Assembly (NCBI GenBank): GCA_017516075.1
Contig: JAFWDS010000034.1
Coordinates: forward strand, 1-33,947
Direction: 5' to 3'
From: Candidatus Saccharimonadota bacterium
GTDB lineage: Bacteria; Patescibacteriota; Saccharimonadia; Saccharimonadales; Saccharimonadaceae
Length of the DNA stretch: 33,947 nucleotides
The notes beneath the pieces are model-generated. The model did no database searches. It was not told the origin of the DNA and was given only the letters and a program-made list of their open reading frames with translations. Positions 14,142 through 21,289 of this stretch are shown piece by piece. The number at the start of each line of letters is the position of its first letter. The first letter of the stretch is position 1. Position numbers and translations under genes: made by a program.

Positions 14142-14993
14142 TTAGATATGGGGGATGTTTTTGTAATTTCTGTTGCGCCACTCGTACCATCTGCCATTGG
14201 CAATGAGCGTAGCCATGACGAGAACACCGGTGACAAAACCATAATCGTCGTATTTGGTAGTTTCTCGGATATTGAAATAACCAATGCTCCACATTTCGCT
14301 GGCTTTGCACATTCCGTCCTCTTGATTGTCGCAAAGCTTCATGGCGATGCGATCGATTTCGGATATGTCTTTGTCGTCGAAAGTCTTGACTGGCGGGTAG
14401 CCATCCAGATCATATCGCAAAGTCGCTATAATCGCTGAGGCTTTGTCTGCAACGTGAAGCAAACGACCGATAGTAGTGGCACGTTTGTTCATGAAGCTGA
14501 GAATCGAATTAACGTGCGTTTCGAATAGTAAATCGCGCGGTGGAGACATGAAGCTGTATTTGTACCAGTATTCTTGCTCATCTATAGCTTTGGCTGTATC
14601 ATCTCGACGACCATCGTCTGGGATGTCGCCGATTTCGTTTTCGGGTAGATCGTGGCGGCGTACTGCCTCCATGATTTCGCGATAACTAAAACTATAGTTT
14701 TCTTCGATAGGAATACAGTTGTCGCACTCGTAGCTAATGGCGTAGTCGACCAAAGCCGACATGAGATTAGTGTGCGCGGCAACTGATTCGTATGCGATAT
14801 TCGCGCTCGATAAGTGATAATTCTGGTTGAAGGAGCGGGAAAGCAGTGACAATTTGGCAATCTCTAAAAGTCTTGTAGCGGTATTGAAAATCTCATCTGC
14901 TTGATAGATAGGACGACACCAGATTGCTTGAACGGCCTTCTTTTCCTTCATCATGATAGACGTGTATAATGATTTGATTTCTTCTCGTTCCAA
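14142..14993 (-). CDS. HD-domain hydrolase (YfbR/HDDC2-like nucleotidase)
   Basis: A 283-residue cytosolic protein with HD-superfamily metal ligands: His74 in ESVAAHTNLM, His114-Asp115 in RRHDLPENEIGDIP, and a distal Asp184 in HVADKASAI. HDLPE-x-x-x-GDIP is characteristic of the HD_3 group that includes 5'-deoxynucleotidase YfbR. Being next to thyA-folA-glyA suggests a role in deoxynucleotide turnover; the substrate is inferred, not shown. The start is TTG 14993. Its leader (GGAGGTGAATTCT) is identical over 13 nt to that of the RelA-like gene at 17687, where an ATG occupies the matching place, and this supports the TTG choice. Confidence 0.75.
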   Translation of the reverse strand: MEREEIKSLYTSIMMKEKKAVQAIWCRPIYQADEIFNTATRLLEIAKLSLLSRSFNQNYHLSSANIAYESVAAHTNLMSALVDYAISYECDNCIPIEENYSFSYREIMEAVRRHDLPENEIGDIPDDGRRDDTAKAIDEQEYWYKYSFMSPPRDLLFETHVNSILSFMNKRATTIGRLLHVADKASAIIATLRYDLDGYPPVKTFDDKDISEIDRIAMKLCDNQEDGMCKASEMWSIGYFNIRETTKYDDYGFVTGVLVMATLIANGRWYEWRNRNYKNIPHI

Positions 14994-15051
14994 AAGAATT
15001 CACCTCCCTATTAATGTACGATCCCCATATCTGTTATTATTGTACCACATC

Positions 15052-15080
15052 TTGACAAATATGCCAAAGTGTGCTATAAT
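15052..15080 (+). promoter_or_regulatory. Consensus sigma-70-type promoter of the sortase-like gene
   Basis: TTGACA (15052-15057), 17-nt spacer, TATAAT (15075-15080): a perfect consensus, the strongest promoter in the window by eye. GGGAG follows, 5-6 nt before ATG 15113. Confidence 0.88.
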
Positions 15081-15112
15081 TAGGTCATAAATTGGTCAGA
15101 ATGGGAGTTATT

Positions 15113-15748
15113 ATGGCGAAGAGCCTTTTTTTGTTTACTATTTCTGCTTTGATGACGCTTCTTTGGACGCCTGAGGTTTTGATGGCGGACGACTTTGATT
15201 TGAAGAAGCTACCTGATTTTGACGACGTGGAAACTGTGATAGAAGTTAAACCGGTGGAGGTGATTGAGCCTGTGCAGCCGGTGGTGACTCAAGCGGTATC
15301 TACGCCGCGCGTAGAGACGATGACTCGTCCGGTAGCTCAGCCTGCCGTGCAGACTGCGCCGGTTTACTCGAACAGCTTTTCGATTAATGGTAGAAATTTG
15401 GAACTTGTCGACGTTGCTAGTCCGGCCGTAAATGCAGGGAATCATGTCAATCGGTATAACAAGATGTTTTATGGGCATAATTCGGCTGGGGTGTTTGCAG
15501 GGATTGGATCGGCTGGTGAATTTAGCGTGACCGAGAATGGTGTGACGACTAGATATCGGGTGATGGAACAACATACTTTCGAAAAGTATTCTGCTACGCA
15601 TTTGTCTCTCGATGGTCAAGTTTATTCGATGGCAAGCCTCGCTAATCGTGCGTGGGGGTATGATGCGATTGTGGTAACTTGTGCTGGTACGTCTCTAGGT
15701 AATGGTGACGCCACACATCGTTTGATGTTATTTGCAAATAAAATATAG
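15113..15748 (+). CDS. Secreted sortase-family protein
   Basis: A 211-residue protein with an N-terminal signal sequence (about 1-25), a Pro/Val/Thr-rich spacer (about 35-85) and a compact C-terminal domain. That domain carries the spaced sortase triad: His122 in FYGHNSAGVF, Cys190 in IVVTCAGT and Arg203 in THRLMLFA. It differs clearly from the sortase at 3072 and is driven by a consensus promoter. It may anchor a special substrate, or form isopeptide links as pilin-type sortases do. ATG 15113 was preferred over ATG 15101 because of the GGGAG site. It is monocistronic; tRNA-Ala follows. Confidence 0.72.
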   Translation: MAKSLFLFTISALMTLLWTPEVLMADDFDLKKLPDFDDVETVIEVKPVEVIEPVQPVVTQAVSTPRVETMTRPVAQPAVQTAPVYSNSFSINGRNLELVDVASPAVNAGNHVNRYNKMFYGHNSAGVFAGIGSAGEFSVTENGVTTRYRVMEQHTFEKYSATHLSLDGQVYSMASLANRAWGYDAIVVTCAGTSLGNGDATHRLMLFANKI

Positions 15749-15783
15749 TTTTTTGCCCGATTTTATGATAAAATATGGGTAGT

Positions 15784-15859
15784 GGGGCGTTAGCTCATCT
15801 GGTAGAGCGCAGCTATGGCATAGCTGAGGTGGCGAGTTCGAGTCTCGCACGCTCCACCA
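15784..15859 (+). tRNA. tRNA-Ala (anticodon GGC)
   Basis: 76 nt with encoded ACCA. Acceptor GGGGCGT/ACGCTCC as in the CGC isoacceptor, anticodon stem CAGCT/AGCTG with loop ATGGCAT (GGC), T-arm GCGAG/CTCGC. Unlike tRNA-Ala(CGC), tRNA-Tyr and tRNA-Thr(GGT), it has no 3'-end copy nearby. Confidence 0.95.
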
Positions 15860-15882
15860 TTTTTGTTAAAATGGGATTTGTA

Positions 15883-15891
15883 TGGTAAAAT
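15883..15891 (+). promoter_or_regulatory. Extended -10, leaderless promoter of trpS
   Basis: TG-G-TAAAAT ending 6 nt before ATG 15898; the predicted start of transcription is the A of the ATG. Confidence 0.65.
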
Positions 15892-15897
15892 TTAGAT

Positions 15898-16908
15898 ATG
15901 AAGACGATACTTACGGGAATTCGGGCGAATTCCGAACTTACACTTGGCAATTATTTGGGGGCGTTGTTGCCGATGGTGCGCCTGGCGAATAAACATTCAA
16001 ACGAAATGAATGTGAATATTTTTGTGCCAGATTTGCATTCGATTATTGCGGAGATTGATGGGGATTTGCAAAAAAACATTCTTCGGACTATCAAGTATTA
16101 TTTGGCGGCGGGGCTAGAATTAAATGAAAATGTACATATTTATCGCCAGTCATATGTGCCGGCACATTCAGAGCTTTGTTGGATTTTGAATTGTGTGGCA
16201 TTGATGGGCGAGGCTAGTCGGATGACGCAGTTTAAGGAGAAAAGCGAGGGTAGAGATTCTTGCAATGTAGGAATTTTTGATTATCCAGTGTTGATGGCGG
16301 CGGATATTTTGCTCTATTCAGCGGAGTACGTACCAATTGGTGAAGATCAGTTCCAGCATATTGAGTTGACGCGCAATTTAGCTACGCGCTTTAATAATAA
16401 ATATGGTGAGGTTTTTGTGGTGCCTGTAAAGACCGCAGAGCAGGTGAAATTTATGGGGATATCGGACGGCGTAAGGATTCGTGATTTGTTAAATCCGGAG
16501 AAGAAGATGAGTAAGTCTACTCTTGCAGAAAACTCTAAGATTATGTTAGATGATGACCCAGCAAAAGCTGGCAAGAAAATAATGAGTGCGACGACCGATT
16601 CGCTAGCTAAAGTCAAATTTGACATGTTCAATCAGCCGGGGATATCGAATTTGTTACAGATTGAGGCGCTCGTAACTGATACGCCTTTGCAAGATGTGAT
16701 TATGACTTGGGCGGGAGAGACTAGATACGGAGAACTCAAGAAAAAGGTCGCAGAGGATGTGACTAGGATGCTGACGGACTTCCAAGCGAGACTTAGTAGG
16801 ATCCGAGACGAGAGTATTTATGAATTGTTTGAAGATGGCGAAGAATATGCTAACCATGTAGCAAGCGCAAAGCTCCTCGAGGTACAAAAAGCTGTGGGGT
16901 TAAGATAA
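15898..16908 (+). CDS. trpS: Tryptophan--tRNA ligase
   Basis: TrpRS charges tRNA-Trp; it is a class I synthetase. The 336-residue length is normal. TLGNYLGALLP near residue 16 is the HIGH-type motif, PVLMAADILLYSAEYVPIGEDQFQHIELTR is the family's Trp- and dimer-related segment, and KMSKS is at residues 203-207. No Shine-Dalgarno precedes the ATG; a TG-x-TAAAAT box 6 nt upstream predicts a leaderless message. It ends in a bidirectional terminator shared with the reverse-strand hydrolase gene. Confidence 0.97.
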   Translation: MKTILTGIRANSELTLGNYLGALLPMVRLANKHSNEMNVNIFVPDLHSIIAEIDGDLQKNILRTIKYYLAAGLELNENVHIYRQSYVPAHSELCWILNCVALMGEASRMTQFKEKSEGRDSCNVGIFDYPVLMAADILLYSAEYVPIGEDQFQHIELTRNLATRFNNKYGEVFVVPVKTAEQVKFMGISDGVRIRDLLNPEKKMSKSTLAENSKIMLDDDPAKAGKKIMSATTDSLAKVKFDMFNQPGISNLLQIEALVTDTPLQDVIMTWAGETRYGELKKKVAEDVTRMLTDFQARLSRIRDESIYELFEDGEEYANHVASAKLLEVQKAVGLR

Positions 16909-16933
16909 AACCCCAGCCTTTAAACTGGGGTTT
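16908..16933. terminator. Bidirectional terminator between trpS and the RelA-like gene
   Basis: AAACCCCAG (16908-16916) with CTGGGGTTT (16925-16933): 9-bp perfect stem with A-rich and T-rich flanks, overlapping both convergent stop codons. Confidence 0.85.
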
Positions 16934-17687
16934 CGTTGGTGGAGGTGGATATTTTTTGGGTGTAATTGTCGACTAATTCATCTAATTTTTCGTTGCTGAT
17001 TTTGCCCCTGTAAATGTTCAAACCGAAGACGATAGCGAGATTGCCATAAAGATTTCTGAGGATATTTCGAAGAACATATAGTTCGTTTGACAATTCTGGG
17101 TATACTTCTTTGGCTTCTTTTAGGACTGGCATTAAGAGCTCGTCAGTTTCGCGGATATTGCGTTTGATTCGTTCGATATCAAATACTCCTACCATGGTGC
17201 TAAGGTTCGAATATCGGTCAATGGCTTTGCATAGTAAAGCGTTTTTATCTTCGAGCAAAGACCAGAAGTATCGTCTTTTGGTTTCGGTTTTTTCTTCGCC
17301 CGGCAATTCTTTGATGGTCATGTATTTGACGCCGTGTCTGACAGTTTCGTTAACAGGTAAATCTTTGACATTGGTATCGGTGTCTTCGCAAATATCATGC
17401 AAGAGGATGACCGCTATTAATTCATCATCAGTCAGACCTAGCCCAATAGCGAAACAGGCCATAGATAAAGGATGAATAATGTAAGCGTCTCCGTTTTTGC
17501 GAGTTTGGTTGAGGTGCTTTCTCCGGGCATAGCCCAGAGCACGCATGGTTTCGGGTTTGGGATTATACTTGTCGCTACAGAATCCTCGAATAAATGTAAA
17601 CATCTTTTCGGTGTCATTAGGTTTTGACCAATCGTAATGATTGCGAATAGTTTGCATTTCAACTATATCATTTTCTGAAAAATTCAT
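16920..17687 (-). CDS. RelA/SpoT-type HD hydrolase (putative small alarmone hydrolase)
   Basis: A single-domain protein of 255 residues from ATG 17687. It carries the HD motifs of the ppGpp hydrolase domain: IHPL (His72), LLHDICED (His97, Asp98, Glu101, Asp102) and the distal KAIDRYSNL (Asp157). No synthetase, TGS or ACT domain is present, so it resembles stand-alone alarmone hydrolases (MESH1-like) rather than long RelA/SpoT. It may instead hydrolyse another nucleotide. Start: AGGAGG stands 8 nt before the ATG; a GTG at 17696 is less likely. The leader shares GGAGGTGAATTCT with the HD nucleotidase gene. The promoter has TTGACA (about 17749-17754, reverse), overlapping that of the divergent pseudouridine synthase. 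Confidence 0.82.
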   Translation of the reverse strand: MNFSENDIVEMQTIRNHYDWSKPNDTEKMFTFIRGFCSDKYNPKPETMRALGYARRKHLNQTRKNGDAYIIHPLSMACFAIGLGLTDDELIAVILLHDICEDTDTNVKDLPVNETVRHGVKYMTIKELPGEEKTETKRRYFWSLLEDKNALLCKAIDRYSNLSTMVGVFDIERIKRNIRETDELLMPVLKEAKEVYPELSNELYVLRNILRNLYGNLAIVFGLNIYRGKISNEKLDELVDNYTQKISTSTNETPV

Positions 17688-17758
17688 AGAATTCACCTCC
17701 TTTTAAAGTGCTCCACCATTAATAATATTTTAACATAACTGTCTTGTTTGTCAAGATA

Positions 17759-17767
17759 TGATATAAT
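17759..17767 (+). promoter_or_regulatory. Extended -10, leaderless promoter of the pseudouridine synthase gene
   Basis: TG-A-TATAAT ending 6 nt before ATG 17774. Confidence 0.65.
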
Positions 17768-17773
17768 TTTGGT

Positions 17774-18652
17774 ATGATTAGGACAGGGAAAAAGTTTAGT
17801 AAACCGGAGATGTCGCGGGTAATTAATGGCGACGTTGAGATTCAGAGCGCGCCAGAAAAGCCCGAAAAAATGCGATTAGACCATCTGATGAAGGAGATTT
17901 ATAAGAGCTATAATCGTTCGACTTTGCAGAGATTTATTGAGTCAGGATTCGTCACGGTGGATGGCGTGCCGGCTCTGAAAGCTAACCAAAAGATTGAAAG
18001 AGGTGTAAAGATTGGCTTGAATGTGCCAGAGGAGCTTAAAAATGCCGACGTGAAGCCAGAAGTGATTTATGAAGATGAAAATGTAATCGTAATGAATAAA
18101 CCATCTGGACTTCTCAGCGAAGCTAAGGGTGAGTATTGTCCGGAGCGGACTTTAGCAGATTTTGGGTTGATTGCGCATAGATTGGACCGTGACACTAGCG
18201 GTGTAGTGATTTTAGCAAAAAACGAAGAGGTGCAAAAGTTTCTCAAAAAGCAGTTTCAGAATAGAACAGTGCATAAGACTTATTATGCAATAGTGGAGGG
18301 CGTGCCAAAACTCCAGGAAGCGAAGATAGATTTGCCGATTAGTCGGGATTTGAAGAGACCGACGACGTTTCGGGTGGATGCTAGTGGCAAGGAAGCGGTG
18401 ACATACTACAAGGTGTTAAAATCTGACGATAAACATGCTTTGGTGGAGCTCAGACCTGTATCAGGACGGACTCATCAGTTGCGCGTGCATATGAAGTATT
18501 TGGGGCATCCGATTGTCGGGGACGTGGTATATGGCAATGAAAAGGCTGGTAGATTGTTCTTGCATGCGAAGGCTCTAGAAATAACTCTTCCTGGTGGCAA
18601 AAGGGTGACTTTTGAGACGGATTTGCCGAAGGAATTTGGCGATGTTTTTTGA
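17774..18652 (+). CDS. RluA-family RNA pseudouridine synthase
   Basis: Converts uridine to pseudouridine in rRNA or tRNA. The 292-residue product has an N-terminal S4-like RNA-binding domain (about 36-90, RLDHLMKEIYKSYNRSTLQRFIESGFVTVDG). The catalytic domain follows (VIYEDENVIVMNKPSGLL, catalytic Asp138 in HRLDRDTSGVVILAK, SGRTHQLRVHMKYLGHPIVGD). The domain order fits RluD-like enzymes, which modify 23S rRNA; the exact target is not decidable. It ends in tandem TGA TGA, which shows that UGA is a stop in this organism. It overlaps the next gene by 11 nt. Confidence 0.93.
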   Translation: MIRTGKKFSKPEMSRVINGDVEIQSAPEKPEKMRLDHLMKEIYKSYNRSTLQRFIESGFVTVDGVPALKANQKIERGVKIGLNVPEELKNADVKPEVIYEDENVIVMNKPSGLLSEAKGEYCPERTLADFGLIAHRLDRDTSGVVILAKNEEVQKFLKKQFQNRTVHKTYYAIVEGVPKLQEAKIDLPISRDLKRPTTFRVDASGKEAVTYYKVLKSDDKHALVELRPVSGRTHQLRVHMKYLGHPIVGDVVYGNEKAGRLFLHAKALEITLPGGKRVTFETDLPKEFGDVF

Positions 18653-19304
18653 TGATACTTGCGAGGTAGTTAGTATTGCAAAAAAAACTGGGACGGCGAT
18701 TTTTGTGGTGCCAGATAGTTGTGAGATTAAAATTCCTAATGCGATTATTCTGGAGCCGGAGGGGAAGGCGACGATTACGATTGAGCAAGTCAGGAATCTA
18801 CTTTTGAAGCTAAATTTGAAACAAACTGATGATTTGTTTGTGTTGATTCGGCCAGCGGAGCTGATGAATCCTGAAGCAACAAACGCTTTACTCAAGACTT
18901 TGGAAGAACCCAGGGAAAAAGTACATTTTATGCTAGTGACTAGTCGGCCGTCAATGCTAATTCCGACAGTGGTGAGTAGATCGGCGGTGTATATTTTGAA
19001 GCGGGATTGGCGAGTGGATGCGTCGATTGAGGCAGACGCGAAGGTAAAAGGCTTAGCAAAGGAGTTATTGGTGGCGCGAAATGTGGATTTGGTGGGTTTA
19101 GCGGAAAAAATTACTAAAAAACGCGACAACGTGAGGCAATATGTGCTGGATATTTTAAGTGTGGCCGTAGAGATGGCTTATAAATCATACTTTTTGACTC
19201 ATAAAACTGTATTTTTGGACAAAACCACGAAGTTGATAGAAGCTTATGAGAATATTGCCAAAAATGGTCATATTAAACTACACTTGGTGGCGGATTTGTG
19301 CTAA
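18642..19304 (+). CDS. DNA polymerase III delta-prime-like protein, no P-loop
   Basis: The segment LLLKLNLKQTDDLFVLIRPAELMNPEATNALLKTLEEPREKVHFMLVTSRPSMLIPTVVSRS matches the delta-prime/gamma clamp-loader core (Asn-Ala-Leu-Leu-Lys-Thr-Leu-Glu-Glu-Pro and the terminal Ser-Arg). The product is only 220 residues; usual delta-prime is about 330. The N-terminus starts directly with a short strand, without the Walker A and zinc modules. ATG 18642 is chosen for the AAGGAA upstream and the 11-nt overlap with the preceding gene; a start at 18612 would overlap further. It likely serves as the non-ATPase wrench subunit of a reduced clamp loader. Confidence 0.78.
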   Translation: MFFDDTCEVVSIAKKTGTAIFVVPDSCEIKIPNAIILEPEGKATITIEQVRNLLLKLNLKQTDDLFVLIRPAELMNPEATNALLKTLEEPREKVHFMLVTSRPSMLIPTVVSRSAVYILKRDWRVDASIEADAKVKGLAKELLVARNVDLVGLAEKITKKRDNVRQYVLDILSVAVEMAYKSYFLTHKTVFLDKTTKLIEAYENIAKNGHIKLHLVADLC

Positions 19305-19307
19305 AAT
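19299..19307 (+). promoter_or_regulatory. Extended -10, leaderless promoter of the TPR gene
   Basis: TG-C-TAAAAT ending 6 nt before ATG 19314; it overlaps the end of the preceding gene. Confidence 0.6.
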
Positions 19308-19313
19308 AGGGTT

Positions 19314-20105
19314 ATGTTAGGTATTTTTGTGATTTTGGTGTTTGTAATCTACCTTACATTTTTCTTTCCTCTTGAGATTCGCAAGAAAAAAGAGGAGGTG
19401 AAATCGCCAAAATACACTGCTCAGATGAAAAAACTCTGGCAAATTGCTCAGACTTCGATGAAAGAGCGCAAGCCTTTTCGTGCCGAGAAGGCATTGCTGA
19501 CGATTTTGAAATTCGATGAGAAGAATGCTGCGGCATATAACAGATTGGGGATCTTATATGCTAAGGGTCAGAAGTATGACGAGGCGGTGGAGTGTTTTGA
19601 GATTGCGCAGTCGCTTGACAATAATCCAGCTTCTATTCACAATGCTGGGTTGATTTATTTGGAGACTGGGGCTTATGAGAAAGCGGCAATGGCGTTTAAC
19701 CAGGCGATTGCGATGGAGGGCGATGTGCCGGCGCGCTATATTGCTCTAGCTAAGGCAGAAGAGAAGCTGGGTCGAACGAAGAAAGCGATAGAGTCTTTGG
19801 AAAATGCTTATGAGTTGGATCCGAAGGTGACGACGCTGCGACAGATTTTGGCGATTTATGAGGAGTCCGGTGATACTGAGGCCGCTACAGCAACAACGGC
19901 GCGGATTGAAGAGCAGATTATTAGGGATAATGAGGCTAAAAAACGTAAAGCTGTCAGGACCCATAAGATATCAAAGACGTCTAAAATTACCAAAGCCGCT
20001 AATACCTCTAATACTCCAAAAACCGCGGCTAAAAAACCCGTTGCGCGCGTTCGTAAAACTCCAGCGAAGATTATTAAACCTCATGTGGGACGAAAACGTA
20101 TATAA
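19314..20105 (+). CDS. Membrane-anchored TPR protein
   Basis: A 263-residue protein. One N-terminal TM helix (about 2-20) is followed by Arg/Lys, which keeps the rest in the cytoplasm. About four tetratricopeptide repeats span residues 40-200; AAYNRLGILYAKGQKYDEAVECFEIAQSLDNNPASIHNAGLIYLETGAYEKAAMAFNQAI is a clear pair. The C-terminal 60 residues are Lys/Thr/Ala/Pro-rich and strongly basic, suited to binding nucleic acid or anionic lipid. TPR arrays are protein-interaction scaffolds; no partner can be named. A TAAAAT box lies 6 nt before the ATG inside the end of the delta-prime-like gene. tRNA-Tyr follows. Confidence 0.85.
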   Translation: MLGIFVILVFVIYLTFFFPLEIRKKKEEVKSPKYTAQMKKLWQIAQTSMKERKPFRAEKALLTILKFDEKNAAAYNRLGILYAKGQKYDEAVECFEIAQSLDNNPASIHNAGLIYLETGAYEKAAMAFNQAIAMEGDVPARYIALAKAEEKLGRTKKAIESLENAYELDPKVTTLRQILAIYEESGDTEAATATTARIEEQIIRDNEAKKRKAVRTHKISKTSKITKAANTSNTPKTAAKKPVARVRKTPAKIIKPHVGRKRI

Positions 20106-20146
20106 TCGTTGATTTTTTGGATTCATTTATGATATAATACTAGTAC

Positions 20147-20231
20147 GCTGGAGTCGTCTAGTGGCAATGACAAGAGACTGTAAATCTCTCGCCTTCGGGC
20201 TTCGTAGGTTCGAGTCCTACCTCCAGCACCA
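20147..20231 (+). tRNA. tRNA-Tyr (anticodon GTA)
   Basis: A class II tRNA of 85 nt with encoded ACCA: acceptor GCTGGAG/CTCCAGC, anticodon stem AGAGA/TCTCT with loop CTGTAAA, long variable arm GCC-TTCG-GGC, T-arm GTAGG/CCTAC. A TATAAT at 20133-20138 lies 8 nt upstream. Confidence 0.95.
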
Positions 20232-20340
20232 AAATTCGAATTGAAAGGCGCCATCTCGGCGTTTTTTCGTGTTCGCTCGATCAATAATCGCGCTTCACAC
20301 GAAGAAAACACCAATCTGGCGCCTTTCAACTTCGAATTTT
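20231..20340. repeat. Giant palindrome directly after tRNA-Tyr (110 nt)
   Basis: The arm 20231-20253 pairs with 20317-20340 with one extra base. Inner pairs are GTTTTTTCGTGT with ACACGAAGAAAAC and CGAT with ATCG. The left arm starts in the tRNA's terminal A. The T-run after the right arm makes it a possible tRNA terminator, though far longer than needed. Confidence 0.8.
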
Positions 20341-20349
20341 TTTGGTTTT

Positions 20350-20486
20350 GGGGGTAGGGCGAGAACCGTAGGTTCGGACGCCGTAGGAGGCGAGTGAAAA
20401 TCTAAAATGTATTTTAGATTTTCCGAGACGACGCCCGGCGTATTGTTTTGCGCTTTAGCGCAAAACAAGTGTCCTACCTCCAGCAC
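20350..20486 (+). repeat. Hairpin-dense element closed by a copied tRNA-Tyr 3' end
   Basis: The tRNA-Tyr segment 20214-20229 recurs exactly at 20471-20486. Its CCTACCTCC pairs with a new 5' strand GGGGGTAGG (20350-20358), so the copied 3' end again closes a stem, as in the tRNA-Ala minihelix. Inside are three further hairpins: GAACC-GTA-GGTTC (20363-20375), a 12-13-bp palindrome at 20396-20423, and an 11-bp perfect stem 20443-20453 with 20458-20468 (GCGC-TTTA-GCGC at its top). Confidence 0.65.
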
Positions 20487-20520
20487 TATAAAAAATAGGC
20501 CCTCAAGCCCATTTTTTATA
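20487..20520. terminator. Bidirectional terminator-like hairpin
   Basis: TATAAAAAAT with ATTTTTTATA (10 bp perfect) around a GGCC/GCCC apex. It ends the tRNA-Tyr-derived element. Confidence 0.6.
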
Positions 20521-20816
20521 TTATTAAACAATTACGAGACGCATTGGGTGGGGCCATCTCCACCATCTACTAATATTTCCGGAATTATTAGCTTGCCAGG
20601 GAGGCATTTCTGCTCTACAATGTGCCGTAATTATTCTCCTGTGCTAACCCATAATCTAGAATTAGTGGCATTCTGGAGGGTTCATTCGCCCAGAATCTTG
20701 TACAGCACAACGATTATTCTTAATTTAACACAAAAATTATATATTGTCAAAAAAGGAGAGCGTTGTTAGCTCCATAAGGCGCCTTGTTTCACTCTATTAC
20801 ATTGTTCTAGAGAATA
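20521..20816. other. Non-coding spacer with further small hairpins
   Basis: No convincing gene is seen. Hairpins: GGTGG-...-CCACC near 20548-20565, a near-palindrome around TTCCGGAA near 20570-20589, and ATTCTGG-...-CCAGAAT near 20672-20695. It separates the tRNA-Tyr element from the nuclease gene. Confidence 0.5.
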
Positions 20817-20825
20817 TGATAGAAT
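20817..20825 (+). promoter_or_regulatory. Extended -10, leaderless promoter of nuclease copy 2
   Basis: TG-A-TAGAAT ending 6 nt before ATG 20832. Confidence 0.6.
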
Positions 20826-20831
20826 GGAATC

Positions 20832-21212
20832 ATGAAAATTGGGAAAATTATTCCGAATGGCGTTAGTCTAGAAAAACACGAAAATGATACAATTGTATTT
20901 TTTACTAATCTTGGTTTTAATGTTGAGTTAATTCCACCATCAAATACGCCAAAAGCCAAAACTCCAGATTTTATGATGGACGGAAAAGCCTGGGAGATGA
21001 AAAGTCCGCAAGGTAAAAGTCGCGTTACCGTAGAGCATGCTTTTAAACGCGCAGCTAAACAATCAGATAATATCATCATAGACTTAAGACGCACTAAAAT
21101 TCCTACTAATGAGTCAAAAGCATCTTTAGAAAAATTATTCAAAACCTCACGCAGGGTTAAAAGTCTTAAAATTATCACTAAAGAACAAGAGCTACTTGAT
21201 TTTAATAAGTAA
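20832..21212 (+). CDS. Orphan PD-(D/E)XK nuclease-like protein of the CdiA-CT tRNase type (copy 2)
   Basis: A 126-residue homologue of the protein at 8415-8804. KTPDFMMDGKAWEMKSPQGKS gives the Asp...Glu-x-Lys core, and AAKQSDNIIIDLRRTKI follows. The two share the central and C-terminal halves and differ at the N-terminus (here ENDTIVFFTNLGFNVELIPPS before the core). It has no signal peptide, no long carrier and no adjacent immunity gene. It stands between tRNA-Tyr (with copied 3' end) on the left and tRNA-Thr (with remodelled copy) on the right. The homologue likewise stands next to tRNA-Ala and its 3' copy. The assignment to the CdiA C-terminal tRNase group rests on motif memory; other PD-(D/E)XK functions remain possible. 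Confidence 0.72.
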   Translation: MKIGKIIPNGVSLEKHENDTIVFFTNLGFNVELIPPSNTPKAKTPDFMMDGKAWEMKSPQGKSRVTVEHAFKRAAKQSDNIIIDLRRTKIPTNESKASLEKLFKTSRRVKSLKIITKEQELLDFNK

Positions 21213-21289
21213 GCGTGATATATTTGAAATAATGAGGGCGACCTTTTGTCGAAGAGCAAAAGGCCAAGCCCTCAATTTTTGATGTCTAA

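Noticed and set aside
17709-17717. GCTCCACCA resembling a third tRNA-Ala 3' end
   Set aside because: Only 9 nt match and no pairing 5' strand is visible; chance is likely.
20758-20775. GAGCGTTGTTAGCTC resembling the 5' half of tRNA-Ala
   Set aside because: The match is short and interrupted, and no complete arm can be formed.
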